Positions 24,914 to 34,892 of a DNA stretch of 47,077 bases are shown piece after piece. The DNA lies in assembly GCA_016213245.1 (NCBI GenBank), contig JACRBC010000051.1:1-47077 (forward strand), in the 5' to 3' direction. This DNA is from Candidatus Solibacter usitatus. Its GTDB lineage: Bacteria; Acidobacteriota; Terriglobia; Bryobacterales; Bryobacteraceae. The position numbers were made by a program, and so were the translations under genes. Under the pieces are notes generated by a model. That model ran no database searches and was not told where the DNA came from. It worked only from the letters and a program-made list of their open reading frames with translations. Positions within the stretch are counted from its first letter, which is position 1, and each line of letters begins with the position of its first letter.

Positions 24914-27517
24914 CTATCCAACCACGAGGGGATGCTCGGGTGTGGCGCGGGCCAGGGATGTGAGCTTCACGGTGCGAGAGGGGAGCGCTACTTCGCGGAC
25001 CTCGAGCCAGCCGGCCTCGACGGTGAGGGTGAGTTTCTCGCCGAGTTCGAATGAGCCCCAGCCTGTTGCCGTGGACCAGAAGCAGCGGAAGGGGGAGACG
25101 CGGCGCCGGGGTTTGACGGCGAGGCGGCGGGAGGGGGCGTGGTAGTCGAAGCCGCTGAGGGCGAGGACGGGGCTCCAGGCGGCCATGGCGCGGGCGTAGT
25201 GGTGGCCGCATTCGGCCTCGTTCCAGGGGTTGCGGCGCTGGCCGTCGTAGCGGCGGCGGACGCTCTCGATGCATTCGAGGCCCTGCGCGATCATGCCGGC
25301 GTAGAGCATGTGCGAGGCGACGGACCACTCCAGGCCGGTGAAGAGCTCGGCGTAGTAGGGGAAGGGGATGCGGGGGCGCGCGCCCTTGCCGTAGTCGCAG
25401 ACCAGCAGGGCGGCTTCGTCGTTGAGGGCGAAGATGCGCTGGACGGACTCATGCTCCATCAGGCTGCGCTTGTAGTTGTAGCGATAGATGGATTCCAGGG
25501 TCTTCTTCATTTTGGCGGGGTCGAGCAGGGGACCGAGGCCGCAGACCTCGGCCTGATACTGGCCGATGAGCTGGTCGACGAGACAGCCGTCGCCGACCTG
25601 GTACTCGGGATTTTCGGTGTTGTCGGAGCCCATGTCGGAGGTGAGGTTTTTGGCGATCTGGTCCTTCTTGAGGCCGCGGACCTTCTGGATGTAGAACTCG
25701 CCGTTGAAGAGGTTGGAGTCGATCCACTTGGAGCCGCGCTCGAAGATGCGGCGGCATTCGGTGGCGAAGGCGCCGTCGGCTTGCGCCTTGGCCATCTCCT
25801 CGCAGGCGCGGAGGGCGCCGAGGTAATAGACCCCGCACATGGGGTTGGGGCCGTAGAACTCGACGTCATAGGTATTGTGCTGGGCGCCTTCGGGCACGCC
25901 GTCGCGGTCGGCGTCCCAGCCGCCGGGGATCCAGGAAAACTCCATGGCCCGCTTGACGCCGGGCCAGATGCGTTTCAACCAGTCATTGTCGCCGGAGAGT
26001 TTCCAGTCGAGGTAGGCCTTCATGATCTGGCCCATCTGGCCGTCGGTGGCGGCGATGCCGGAGCGGCTGTGGCCCTTGGGGAGGCGCTCGCGGAAGTGGA
26101 TGGCGCCGCGCTCGTCGAGCATGTTGGTGAAGGAGGCGTTGCGCAGGCTGACGGCGAGCGAGGGGAAGAGGAAGGCGGTGGAGGTTTCGTAGTTCCAGAC
26201 GTGGGTGCAGTTGCCGTAGCAGCAGCCGGAGCGGTCGTTGGCGCCTTCAAAGCCGTGGAACTCGCCGTCGGCGGTGCGGAAGCAGACCTGGGTGACGAGG
26301 GTGGAGAGGTTGCTCATGGCGCCATCCTTGACGGCGCCGGGGAGGCTGGATTCGCGCATGGCGCGGACGAAGGCGCGGGTCTTCTGTTCGAGCGGCGCGA
26401 GGTCGCGGGCGAGGGTCTCAGCCGCGGCCCAGGAGGTAGGGAAGCGGGTGCAGTAGTGGTTGCCGATGGGGGCATTTTCGGCGCCGGGCTGGGGGCTCCA
26501 GCCGCAGCGGGCGGGGGTGCGGTTGGCGAAGCGCCAGGCGAGGACGAAGGTGAATTCGGCCTGGCCGCCGGCGGGGATCTCCTTGCGGATGCAGACGGCG
26601 CCGACGGGGCCGCGGGGGTCGGGCTCGGCACCGAGGCGGCCGTGGGCGGAAAACTCGTCCCAGAAGAGCATGGGGCTGTTCCACCAGCGGCCCTGGGGCC
26701 AGCCGCGCCAGATGGTGACGTCGCCGGAGTCGAGGGCGGCCAGAGTGAAGTCGCCCTGGACGGCGTGGTCGGCCGGCAGGCCGGCGTTGGTCATCAGCAG
26801 GCCGTGGAGGGCGCCGGAATCGCGCCGCTCGGCGGCGCGCTTATCGGCGGGAGGACGAGCGGCGCCTTCGCTGCGAAAGACGTTGACCGGGTTGTCGATG
26901 GAGTAGCAGATGGCGACCTGGGCGGGCGCGGGATTGGGGTTGGTGACACGGTAGCGCAGGACGGCGACGGGCAAGCCGGAGGAGTCGGCATCGAGGGGAA
27001 AGAAAGGAGTGAAGGCCTCGAGGGAGAGTTTGACGGGCAGGCGGCGGTCGCGGAAGTCGATTTGGGCGATGGGGAAGGCGCCGGTGAAGACGGCGGAATC
27101 GAGGCGGGGCAGACCGGGGGCGTTGTTGGAGCCGAGGCCGTTCTGGCCTTCGTATGGCGGCAGGTAGCGCGCCTCGGCGACGCGCGCGACCGGTTTCCTG
27201 CCCGGAACCTGCGCCCAGATGGAGCAGATGGAGTAAGCGGGCGCGTTGCCCTTGTCGGGCCGGTTGTAGATCTCCCAGTCGCGCAACTGGCCGCGGCCGC
27301 CGAGGGAGATGGAGCCGGCGGCGATGCCGCCGAGGGGGAAGGCGATCTGCTGCAATTGGGCAGCGCTGAACTTGCGGGGCCAGGAGACGGCGGGCTGGCG
27401 CGGGGGTGCGGGCGCGGCTTCGGAGGCCGCCTGGGGCGGTGGCGCGGCGGTTTGTCCGGCGGCGATGGCCGGGGCGGCGCCGGCAGTCTTCAGGAAAGAT
27501 CGGCGATCGGTGCGCAT
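24914..27517 (-). CDS. GH116-family glycosidase (glucosylceramidase/beta-glucosidase type), Tat-exported
   Basis: The 867-residue protein starts at ATG 27517 with a Tat leader (MRTDRRSFLKTAGAAPAIAA). The family N-domain begins at FPLGGIAAGSISLGGRGQLRDW. The C-domain is an alpha-toroid. GNCTHVWNYE probably contains the nucleophile glutamate, and HNTYDVEFYGPNPMCG the acid/base aspartate, by analogy with characterised GH116 enzymes; this was not checked by alignment. The family removes beta-linked glucose or xylose from glycosides or lipids. The Tat leader places it in the periplasm. It is followed directly by the ThuA gene. Confidence 0.9.
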   Translation of the reverse strand: MRTDRRSFLKTAGAAPAIAAGQTAAPPPQAASEAAPAPPRQPAVSWPRKFSAAQLQQIAFPLGGIAAGSISLGGRGQLRDWEIYNRPDKGNAPAYSICSIWAQVPGRKPVARVAEARYLPPYEGQNGLGSNNAPGLPRLDSAVFTGAFPIAQIDFRDRRLPVKLSLEAFTPFFPLDADSSGLPVAVLRYRVTNPNPAPAQVAICYSIDNPVNVFRSEGAARPPADKRAAERRDSGALHGLLMTNAGLPADHAVQGDFTLAALDSGDVTIWRGWPQGRWWNSPMLFWDEFSAHGRLGAEPDPRGPVGAVCIRKEIPAGGQAEFTFVLAWRFANRTPARCGWSPQPGAENAPIGNHYCTRFPTSWAAAETLARDLAPLEQKTRAFVRAMRESSLPGAVKDGAMSNLSTLVTQVCFRTADGEFHGFEGANDRSGCCYGNCTHVWNYETSTAFLFPSLAVSLRNASFTNMLDERGAIHFRERLPKGHSRSGIAATDGQMGQIMKAYLDWKLSGDNDWLKRIWPGVKRAMEFSWIPGGWDADRDGVPEGAQHNTYDVEFYGPNPMCGVYYLGALRACEEMAKAQADGAFATECRRIFERGSKWIDSNLFNGEFYIQKVRGLKKDQIAKNLTSDMGSDNTENPEYQVGDGCLVDQLIGQYQAEVCGLGPLLDPAKMKKTLESIYRYNYKRSLMEHESVQRIFALNDEAALLVCDYGKGARPRIPFPYYAELFTGLEWSVASHMLYAGMIAQGLECIESVRRRYDGQRRNPWNEAECGHHYARAMAAWSPVLALSGFDYHAPSRRLAVKPRRRVSPFRCFWSTATGWGSFELGEKLTLTVEAGWLEVREVALPSRTVKLTSLARATPEHPLVVG

Positions 27518-27547
27518 GGGGGTCAAGATATCGCAAATGGAGGTCGC

Positions 27548-27579
27548 TTGACAGGGGGAGAATAAACAGCGAATATAAA
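27548..27579 (+). promoter_or_regulatory. Possible promoter giving a leaderless message for the radical SAM gene
   Basis: A perfect -35 TTGACA lies at 27548-27553. AATATA (27572-27577, 18-base spacer) or TATAAA (27574-27579, 20-base spacer) could be the -10. Either would start transcription at or next to ATG 27583, and no ribosome binding site is visible before that ATG. Confidence 0.4.
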
Positions 27580-27582
27580 ACC

Positions 27583-28584
27583 ATGTTCTCCGGCATCGCC
27601 CGGCTGGCCCGCGAGGGCGGCCGGCTGGAGCAGAAAGCGCGCGTGGAGTATCTGGAGCTCCCCGCGCGCAGGCTGCTGAACCGCTGCGCGGGCGAGAAGA
27701 TGCCGTTTGAGTGGACGATCAATCCGTATCGAGGCTGCGAGTACGGCTGCAAGTACTGCTATGCGCGGTACACACACGAGTTCATGGAGTACCGGGAGAG
27801 TCTGGATTTCGAGCGGAAGATCTTCGCCAAGCGGTTCGACGGCGCGGCTTTTGCGAAGGAGTTGCGGGCCGTGAAGCCGGGGCAGTGGATTGCGATTGGG
27901 ACGGCGACGGATCCGTATCAACCGGCGGAGCGGCGGTATGGGGTGACGCGGGGGGTGCTGGAGGTGTTCAGGCGGCGGGGCGGGTTCAGGCTGGCGATCA
28001 CGACGAAGTCGGACCTGATTGCGAGAGACGCCGAGCTGCTGAGGGAGGTGGCGGCGGGCAACCAGGTGCGGGTGAGCGTCACGGTGACGACGACGGACGC
28101 GAGGCTGGCGCGGCTGCTGGAGCCGCTGGCGCCGCGGCCGGAGCTGCGGCTGGGGGCGTTGCGGACGCTAGCGGAGGGCGGGATCGAGACGGGAGTGCTG
28201 ATGAGTCCGGTGATGCCGGGGATCAACGATGCGCCGGGGCAACTGGAGGGAGTGGCCGCGGCGGCGGCGCAAGCAGGGGCGCGGCACTTTGGAGCGCAGC
28301 CGGTGTTTCTGAGGGAGTGCGCGCTGGCGGTGTTTCTGCCGTTCCTGGCGAGCGAGTTTTCGCGGCTGGCGGAAAGCTACCGGCGGCAGTTCCGGCGGGG
28401 CGCCTACCCGCGGGGCGAGTTTGAGGCGAGGCTGAGGCGGCAGGTGGAGGAGCTGAAGGGGCGGTACGGGTGGGGGAGCGGTGGGGATGCCGCGGGGCCG
28501 GGATGGGGGCAACTGGGGCTGTTTGACGGCGGGCTAGAACGGCTCGGGATCGGCGGGCCGGGCCGGGGGCGCGAGGACGGTTGA
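27583..28584 (+). CDS. Radical SAM protein of the SPL (spore photolyase-like) / Rv2578c family
   Basis: 333 residues from ATG 27583. The frame is open upstream, but over the GH116 gene. The radical SAM cluster motif is Cys52-x3-Cys56-x2-Cys59, in YRGCEYGCKYCYAR. Other family parts are the N-terminal RLLNRC...PFEWTINPY, IGTATDPYQPAERRYG, ITTKSDLIARD and GVLMSPVMPGIND. The family relates to spore photoproduct lyase, but this type occurs widely in non-spore-formers and its reaction is unknown. The last 51 bases overlap the convergent LssY_C gene. The C-terminal tail is Gly-rich and probably disordered. Confidence 0.9.
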   Translation: MFSGIARLAREGGRLEQKARVEYLELPARRLLNRCAGEKMPFEWTINPYRGCEYGCKYCYARYTHEFMEYRESLDFERKIFAKRFDGAAFAKELRAVKPGQWIAIGTATDPYQPAERRYGVTRGVLEVFRRRGGFRLAITTKSDLIARDAELLREVAAGNQVRVSVTVTTTDARLARLLEPLAPRPELRLGALRTLAEGGIETGVLMSPVMPGINDAPGQLEGVAAAAAQAGARHFGAQPVFLRECALAVFLPFLASEFSRLAESYRRQFRRGAYPRGEFEARLRRQVEELKGRYGWGSGGDAAGPGWGQLGLFDGGLERLGIGGPGRGREDG

Positions 28585-30033
28585 TCTGAGGTGAGGATCG
28601 AGGACGGGGGTATGGGCGGGGCGGGTACGGACCTCGCGGCCGGTGATGCGGTTCCAGAGCCACTTGGCGCCGAGGCCGGCCTGGTAGAGGGGGTTGTTGA
28701 AGGTGAAGTCGTTGCCGACGGTGAGGAACAACCGGCGGCCGAAGCGCTGGCCCCTGCCGCCGCTGACGCGGAGGTCGACACCGGGAAGCGGGGAGCGGAG
28801 GGCGGCGCGGCAAGGGTTCAGCTCGAGCACGGCGACAGCGCCATCGGTGAAGATCTTCTGGCCGGTGGCGACGCGGGTCTCGGCGGGAACCCAAGGCCGC
28901 TCGATGAGTTCGGCGGCGTCGACGCAGCCGGTGTAGACGAGGTCGTTGACGATTTTGGCGCGCTCGTTGTCGATGTTGCGATCGATGACGTGGATGAGGC
29001 GGGTATTGCCGAAAGACCAGGTGACGGCGATGTCCTGTGTGGAGGCGGCGGCCAGGACAGGACGGCCGTTCCAGGAATCGGACTGATCATAGACGCGCAG
29101 GTGGTGGCGCTGGGCGTAGCTGTTCAGGGTCTTGGAGAGCTGGAGCCGGGCCGGCCTTTCATCCAGGGTCATGGCGCTCATGGGAGCGGCGGGATAGGCG
29201 CGAGCCTCGGCGAGAGAACGGAAGCTCATCCATCCGGTCTTTTTGCCGAGACGGTCGGCGTGCACCCAACCGGCGGCGTCGAAGGCGCGCTCGATCCATT
29301 CGGGATCGCCGAGGAAGACGACGTTCACGTAGTCGGCGGGCTTGCGCGAATCCTGAGTGAAGGATCTGTAGGTCATGCGGCGGATCAGGTCGAGGAGGCG
29401 GGCCTGACCGGCTGAAGTGGAGGCGAGGCGCGGCAGGGGTGTGGACCAGGTGGTGTCGAGTTCAAGGGGCTGCTCGAGCGAGAGCGCCAGTTCGGCGCCG
29501 GCGGGGAAGTAGATTTCGGACTCGGGAAAGCGCAGCACGGCGGCGGTGCTGCCGGCCAGGACGAGTTGGATCAGGGGATCCCAGACGAAGAGGTTTCGCG
29601 TGATGCCGGCCAAGCGGTGGCCGAAGGGGGCGGTGGCGCGGATGCCGAGGATCCTGCCGGACTGATCCACCGACTCGCGGCTATTGTCGATTGAGGAGAC
29701 GCGGGTGCTGACGGTGTGGGTGGTTCCGTCGGGCAACTCGATCAGATCGAACTGGAGGGTGATGGACGCACGAAGGTTTTTCAGGCCCCAGCCGATGGCC
29801 TTCACATTTTCGATGTGGCCGCGCAGGACGGAGCCCTGCGGGAGGAAGGTGAAGCCGTCGCGTCGAACGGGCGCGATGAGGTCAGCGAGGATTTCAGAAC
29901 CGGCCTTGGAGGAGTAGGAGGAGAGCGGCTGACGCACACGGACTTCCAGCCTGGCGCCGGCCTCGATGGTGGCGGCGGGGAGCGCCTGGGCGGCCCAGAC
30001 GGCAAGAAACAAGATTGCCCAGATACGTTTCAC
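28534..30033 (-). CDS. Exported LssY_C-domain protein
   Basis: About 499 residues from GTG 30033 (VKRIWAILFLAVWAAQALPA signal); a TTG six codons upstream is possible. No ribosome binding site is clear for either. After a beta-rich N-domain (ARLEVRVRQPLSSYSSKAGS; FLPQGSVLRGHIENVKAIGWG), which resembles that of the glycine-zipper protein at 4.2 kb, comes an LssY C-terminal domain (~245-430). There VNVVFLGDPEWIERAFDAAG, HHLRVYDQSDSWNGRPVLAA and IDRNIDNERAKIVNDL match those of the 17.1-kb protein. Unlike that protein it has no hydrolase domain. It is presumably an envelope protein of unknown role. Confidence 0.8.
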   Translation of the reverse strand: MKRIWAILFLAVWAAQALPAATIEAGARLEVRVRQPLSSYSSKAGSEILADLIAPVRRDGFTFLPQGSVLRGHIENVKAIGWGLKNLRASITLQFDLIELPDGTTHTVSTRVSSIDNSRESVDQSGRILGIRATAPFGHRLAGITRNLFVWDPLIQLVLAGSTAAVLRFPESEIYFPAGAELALSLEQPLELDTTWSTPLPRLASTSAGQARLLDLIRRMTYRSFTQDSRKPADYVNVVFLGDPEWIERAFDAAGWVHADRLGKKTGWMSFRSLAEARAYPAAPMSAMTLDERPARLQLSKTLNSYAQRHHLRVYDQSDSWNGRPVLAAASTQDIAVTWSFGNTRLIHVIDRNIDNERAKIVNDLVYTGCVDAAELIERPWVPAETRVATGQKIFTDGAVAVLELNPCRAALRSPLPGVDLRVSGGRGQRFGRRLFLTVGNDFTFNNPLYQAGLGAKWLWNRITGREVRTRPAHTPVLDPHLRSTVLAPPARPADPEPF

Positions 30034-30089
30034 GCGAAAAGGCGACGGCAATTTTTCAGTGTAGCTGAAAGCGGCGCAATTCCGGATGA

Positions 30090-30095
30090 TACAAT
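30090..30095 (+). promoter_or_regulatory. Candidate -10 box for the GH78 operon
   Basis: TACAAT matches TATAAT at five of six positions and lies about 50 bases before ATG 30144. The best -35 (CTGAAA, 19 bases upstream) is weak. Confidence 0.3.
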
Positions 30096-30143
30096 GCGCT
30101 GCGAAAGAGGCTGCCCGCGGGAGGGCCTGAGAAGGGAGCCGGA

Positions 30144-32786
30144 ATGCGAACGCTTTCGATTGTGCTGATGGGGCTGGCGGCGGCCGGGTACACGCAGGCG
30201 CAGGAGAGCGCGGCGGCGAGGGCGCCGCAGAAGCTGAGGTGCGAGTCGCTGGTGGAGCCGATGGCGGTGGATGCCGTGCCGCCGCGATTGTCGTGGATGC
30301 CGGTTGGCGAGGCGCGAGGGGCGGTTCAAACGGCGTACCAGATTCAGGTCTCGAAGGAGGCCGCCGTGGCGCCGGGCGAGGTATGGGACAGCGGGAGGGT
30401 GCAGAGCGCGCAGTCGGTCCACGTGCCGTACGGAGGGCCGGGGCTGGAGAGCGGGCAGACCTACTACTGGCGGGTGCGGTACTGGGATGACAGAGGCGCG
30501 CAGAGCGGATGGAGCCGGCCGGCGCGGATCGGCGTGGGCCTGTTGAATCGCGCGGACTGGAAGGGCAAGTTCATTGGCGGCGGGAATGCGTTGCGCAAGG
30601 AGTTCAGCGTGGCGGGCCGGGTGGTGGAAGCGAAGGCGTTCATCGCCGGGGTGGGTTACTACGAGTTACGGATCAACGGGGTGAAGATCGGCGACCACGT
30701 GCTGGACCCGGCCTACACGCCGTTTGCGAAGCGGATTTTCTACGAGGCCTACGACGTGACGCAATCCGTGAGGCAGGGGGACAACGCGGTGGGGGTGATG
30801 CTGGGCGAGGGCTGGTTTGGGAACCGCCTGGCGCTGGTGCAGATCAACGTGGAGCTGGAGGGCGGCCGGAAGGTGGAGTTTCACAGCGACGAGAGCTGGC
30901 AGGCGGGCCAGAGCCCGATTCTGGAGGACAGCGTCTATCACGGCGAGCGTTATGACGCGCGGCTGGAGCAGGAGGGCTGGGACCGGCCGAAGTTCGAGGC
31001 GGCGGGCTGGAAGGAGGCAGTGGCAGGCGAGCAGCCGAAGGCGGAGTTATCGGCGCAGATGATGCCGCCGGTGCGGGTGGTGGGCGACATCACGCCGCCG
31101 GCGCCGGCGAGCCCGAAGCAGGGTGTGTGGGTGTACGACATGGGGCAGAACTTCTCCGGATGGGTGAAGTTGAAGGTGCGCGGGCCGCGGGGGACGACGG
31201 TGCGGATGCGGCACGCCGAGTTGCTGTACGACACGGGGATGGTGAACGTGGAGAACCTGCGGAGCGCGCGGGCGACGGACTACTACACGCTGCGCGGCGA
31301 CGGGGAGGAGACGTGGGAGCCGCGCTTCACCTACCACGGATTCCGCTACGTGGAGCTAACCGGTTATCCGGGGGCGCCGCCGATGGACGCGGTGACGGGA
31401 CGCGTGGTGCACAGCGACGTGAAGCCGGCGGGAGGATTCGCGGCGTCGAAGCCCGTGTTGAACCGGATCCAGCGGCTGGTCGAGTGGGGGATTACGTCGA
31501 ACCTGCACAGCATCCCAACCGACTGCAACCAGAGGGACGAGCGGATGGGCTGGATGGCGGACGCGCACCTGTCGGCCGAGGCGGCGATGATGAACTTCGA
31601 CATGGAGGCCTTCTACCGCATGTGGCTGCGCTCGATGCGCGACGATCAGGCCGAGGACGGCAGCGTGCCGGACACGGTGCCGCGGAGCCGCTACGCGCAG
31701 GGGCCGGCCGACCCGGCGTGGGGCAGCGCCTATCCGCTGATCCTGTGGTACTCGTGGGAGCAATACGGGGACCGGGGTTTGCTGGCGCAGCACTTCGAGG
31801 GGATCAGGAGGTGGAGCGACTTCCTGTGGAGCCGCAGCGAGGGCGGCATTCTGAACTTCGTGAAGTTCGGCGACTGGGTGCCGCTGGAGAAGACGCCGGG
31901 GAACCTGGTGTCAACGGCGTACTCGTACTGGTCGGCGGACATTGTGGCGAAGGTGGCGGCGGTGTTGGGGAAGAGCGCGGAGGAGCAGGCGTACCGCCAG
32001 CGGGCCGAGCAGGTCAAGCAGGCGTTTCACGGGAGGTTCTTCAACGCGGAGCTGGGCGTGTACGGCAACGGGTCGCAGACGTCGAACGTGCTGGCTCTCT
32101 ACCTGGATCTTGTGCCGCCCAACGAGCGGGGCAGGGTGCGCGGGAATCTGAACCACGACCTGATCTACAAGTGGAACTCGCACCTGTCGACGGGCATTCA
32201 TGGCACCAAGTACCTGCTGCCGTACCTGACACGCACGGGGGCGGCGGACCTGGCCTACGACATTGCGACGAGAACGGACTATCCGAGCTGGGGCTACATG
32301 CTGGAGAACGGGGCGACGACGGTGTGGGAGCTGTGGCAGAAGCGCGAGGGCCCGTCGATGAACTCGCACAATCACCCGGCGCTGACATCGATCGGCGGCT
32401 GGTTCATGACGGAGCTGGCGGGCATTTCGATGCAGACGGGAGGGGCAGGCTACGAGAAGGTGCTGATCCGCCCGCAGGTGGTGCGCGACCTGCAATGGGC
32501 CAGCGGCAGCATGGAGACCGTGCGCGGGGCGGTGGCCAGCGCGTGGACGCGGAGCGACGAGGGGCTGAAGCTGGAGGTGACGATTCCGTTCGGATCGAGC
32601 GCCGAGATCCAGATTCCGAAGCTGCAGAAGCGGGGGGCGGCGTTGAGCGAGGGCGGCACGCTGCTGATGCAGAACAGGGCTCCGAAGGGGAGTACAGCCG
32701 GGGTGAACGGAGTGCGGGAGACGGACTCGTCGTTCGTGGTGCAGGCGGGCGGGGGCAGGTACAGCTTCGAGATGAAGGGGTGGTAG
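30144..32786 (+). CDS. Alpha-L-rhamnosidase, GH78 family, exported
   Basis: The 880-residue protein has a signal peptide (MRTLSIVLMGLAAAGYTQAQ). The domain order is that of GH78: an N-terminal beta-sandwich with PPRLSWMP and YWRVRYWDD; a carbohydrate-binding beta domain (GVGYYELRINGVKIGDHVLDP; YDMGQNFSGWVKLKVRGPRG); then the (alpha/alpha)6 catalytic domain. The catalytic segment starts at Asp460 (DCNQRDERMGWMAD), with Glu466 the likely general acid. A second conserved region, GYMLENGATTVWELWQ, lies later, and a C-terminal beta domain closes the chain. It releases alpha-L-rhamnose from plant or microbial glycosides in the periplasm. The next gene starts at the base after this stop codon. Confidence 0.95.
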   Translation: MRTLSIVLMGLAAAGYTQAQESAAARAPQKLRCESLVEPMAVDAVPPRLSWMPVGEARGAVQTAYQIQVSKEAAVAPGEVWDSGRVQSAQSVHVPYGGPGLESGQTYYWRVRYWDDRGAQSGWSRPARIGVGLLNRADWKGKFIGGGNALRKEFSVAGRVVEAKAFIAGVGYYELRINGVKIGDHVLDPAYTPFAKRIFYEAYDVTQSVRQGDNAVGVMLGEGWFGNRLALVQINVELEGGRKVEFHSDESWQAGQSPILEDSVYHGERYDARLEQEGWDRPKFEAAGWKEAVAGEQPKAELSAQMMPPVRVVGDITPPAPASPKQGVWVYDMGQNFSGWVKLKVRGPRGTTVRMRHAELLYDTGMVNVENLRSARATDYYTLRGDGEETWEPRFTYHGFRYVELTGYPGAPPMDAVTGRVVHSDVKPAGGFAASKPVLNRIQRLVEWGITSNLHSIPTDCNQRDERMGWMADAHLSAEAAMMNFDMEAFYRMWLRSMRDDQAEDGSVPDTVPRSRYAQGPADPAWGSAYPLILWYSWEQYGDRGLLAQHFEGIRRWSDFLWSRSEGGILNFVKFGDWVPLEKTPGNLVSTAYSYWSADIVAKVAAVLGKSAEEQAYRQRAEQVKQAFHGRFFNAELGVYGNGSQTSNVLALYLDLVPPNERGRVRGNLNHDLIYKWNSHLSTGIHGTKYLLPYLTRTGAADLAYDIATRTDYPSWGYMLENGATTVWELWQKREGPSMNSHNHPALTSIGGWFMTELAGISMQTGGAGYEKVLIRPQVVRDLQWASGSMETVRGAVASAWTRSDEGLKLEVTIPFGSSAEIQIPKLQKRGAALSEGGTLLMQNRAPKGSTAGVNGVRETDSSFVVQAGGGRYSFEMKGW

Positions 32787-34892
32787 ATGAAGAGGCGCGA
32801 GTTTCTAGGAGCGGCAGGGTGGCTGGTTGCGCCCGCGGATGGAGCGGGCGCGGCGTGGTACAGCCGGATGCGGCGGCTGGGGCAGTTGAACATCAACGAA
32901 GCGGACGCCTCGACGCTGGACGTGGGCCGGTGGATCGACTACTGGTCGCGCATGAAGGTGGACGGGCTGATCGTGAGCTGCGCCGGGATCATGGCGTTCT
33001 ACCCGACGGAGGCGCCGCTGCACCGGCGCTCCCGGTTCCTGGGCGGGCGGGACCTGTTCGGCGAGTATGCGGCGGCGGCGAAGAAGGCCGGCATTCGCGT
33101 GATCGCGCGGCTGGATCCCTCGTACGCCTTTGCGGAGGTGATGCAGGCGCGGCCGGAGTGGTTCGCCAGGAACGCATCCGGGCGTCCGCTCGAGCACAAC
33201 GAAGCGGCGGGGTTGTTTCGCACGTGCGAATTCGGGGCGTACTACGACCAGCACATGACGGCGATCATTCGCGAAGTGTGCGACAGGTACGATCCGGACG
33301 CGTTTTACACCAACGCCTGGCCCTCGACGGGGCTGGGCTCGATCTGCCACTGCGAGCGCTGCCGGGGGCTTTTGGGGACACTGCCGCAGAAGGACGACCG
33401 GTCCGACCCGGCGTTTCGCCGCTGGACGGAGCGGCGGATGGAGCGCGTACTGGAGGTGTGGAAGCTGTGGGACACGACGGCGAGCCGCGGGCGGGCGGAT
33501 CGCGTCTACGTGGGCAACCTGGGCGGCAGCATCCGGGCGGAGGCCGACGTGCGGCGCATCGCGGGCGTGGCGCGGTGGATGAACGCCGACCACCAGGACC
33601 GCTCGGGCAACGTGCCGATGTGGGACTGCGCGCAGCAGGGGCGCATCGGTTACGCGGTGATGCGCGGGCGGCCGGTGACGAACGTGACCAGCGGTTACAA
33701 CATGAGCGACGCCATCTGGCGGCACACGTCCAAGCCGCCGCTGGAGATGCGCATGTGGCTGAAGCAGAGCGCGGCCAGCGGCATGGTCCCGTGGCTGACG
33801 TGGCTGGGCGGCGAACCGCAGGATACGCGCTGGATGGAGACGGGGTTGCAGGTGTTTCCCTGGCTGAAGGAAAACGAGCGGCATTTCTTCAACAAGCGCT
33901 CGCTGTCGCGGGTGGGGCTGGTGTGGCCGCAGCGCACGCAGGTGTGGCACCCGGCGCTGAACCGCAACACGGACGCGCTGCAAGGATTCTACTTCGCGCT
34001 GCTGGAGAACCGGATTCCGTTCGATTTGATCCACGACGGCGATCTCACGGCGGAGAGGCTGGGCGGCTACGAGTGCGTCGTGCTGCCGAACGCGGCGCTG
34101 CTGTCGGACGCCGAATGCGCGGCGGTGCGAGGATTCGCGGCCCAGGGCGGGGGCGTGGTGGCGACATTCGAGACGTCGCTGTACGACGAGAACGGGAAGC
34201 GGCGGGCGGAATTCGGGCTGGCGGGGACGTTCGGGGCGTCGTTTGCGGGCTCGATCGAAGGCCCGCTGCGCAACTCGTACTTCCGGGTGGAGCGGGCGCA
34301 CGCGGTGCTGGAGGGGTTCGGCGCGACGAAGTACCTGCCGGGCGGGCAGAACCGCGTCGTGGTGGCGGAGGACGCGGGCGCGCCGCTGGTGCGCATCCCG
34401 CCGTATCCGGCGTTTCCGCCGGAGATGGTGTATCGAGCCAGTGAGAAGCCGGCGGGGCCGGAGATGATCGTGAGGGAGGGGGTCGGGCGGAGCGTGTACT
34501 TCCCGTCGGACGTGGACCGGACGCTGTGGCGCAGTTGGAATCCGGACCTGTCGCGGCTGCTGGCCAACGCCGTGCGCTGGGCCGCGCGGGGGCGACTGGC
34601 CGCGCGGGTGGAGGGGCCGGGGCTGGCCGACATCTTCTACTGGGAGACGGAGGCGGGGCTGGCGCTGCACATGCTGAACTACACCAACCCGGCGCTGATG
34701 CGGGGGCCGGCGCGGGAGGCCTTTCCGCTGGGGGCGCAGCGGGTGAGCCTCACGTTGCCGCAGGGCTTCAAGCCGCGAACGGTGGTGACGCTGGAGACAA
34801 GAGCAAGGCTGGCCTTTCGCGTCTCTGAGGGTAGGATTGAGTTCACGCTGCCCGGCGTGCGGGAGTACGAAGTGGCGGCGATTACCGCTTAG
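32787..34892 (+). CDS. Putative glycoside hydrolase (GHL6-like) with beta-galactosidase trimerisation-type domain
   Basis: The 701-residue protein begins with a Tat-like leader ([20 protein letters not shown]). An N-terminal TIM-barrel part follows ([55 protein letters not shown]) and continues into CHCERC, a metal-binding-like knot common in this 'hypothetical glycosyl hydrolase 6' group. The middle part (~400-570) has the glutamine amidotransferase-like fold of beta-galactosidase trimerisation domains ([38 protein letters not shown]). Its ATG directly follows the GH78 stop, so both probably act on one rhamnose-containing glycan. Catalytic residues could not be assigned with confidence. Its stop overlaps the convergent DUF481 gene by 11 bases. 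Confidence 0.85.
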   Translation: MKRREFLGAAGWLVAPADGAGAAWYSRMRRLGQLNINEADASTLDVGRWIDYWSRMKVDGLIVSCAGIMAFYPTEAPLHRRSRFLGGRDLFGEYAAAAKKAGIRVIARLDPSYAFAEVMQARPEWFARNASGRPLEHNEAAGLFRTCEFGAYYDQHMTAIIREVCDRYDPDAFYTNAWPSTGLGSICHCERCRGLLGTLPQKDDRSDPAFRRWTERRMERVLEVWKLWDTTASRGRADRVYVGNLGGSIRAEADVRRIAGVARWMNADHQDRSGNVPMWDCAQQGRIGYAVMRGRPVTNVTSGYNMSDAIWRHTSKPPLEMRMWLKQSAASGMVPWLTWLGGEPQDTRWMETGLQVFPWLKENERHFFNKRSLSRVGLVWPQRTQVWHPALNRNTDALQGFYFALLENRIPFDLIHDGDLTAERLGGYECVVLPNAALLSDAECAAVRGFAAQGGGVVATFETSLYDENGKRRAEFGLAGTFGASFAGSIEGPLRNSYFRVERAHAVLEGFGATKYLPGGQNRVVVAEDAGAPLVRIPPYPAFPPEMVYRASEKPAGPEMIVREGVGRSVYFPSDVDRTLWRSWNPDLSRLLANAVRWAARGRLAARVEGPGLADIFYWETEAGLALHMLNYTNPALMRGPAREAFPLGAQRVSLTLPQGFKPRTVVTLETRARLAFRVSEGRIEFTLPGVREYEVAAITA

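Noticed and set aside
25139..27565. An 808-codon frame on the plus strand opposite the GH116 gene
   Set aside because: Antisense shadow; Val/Gly/Ala/Asp-rich low-complexity composition, no start signals, and the minus strand encodes a recognisable enzyme.
31127..34444. A 1105-codon open frame on the plus strand across the GH78 and GHL6 genes
   Set aside because: It is the shadow of the two real genes in another frame: composition is Gly/Arg/Ala-rich without domain pattern, and long shadow frames are expected at this GC content.
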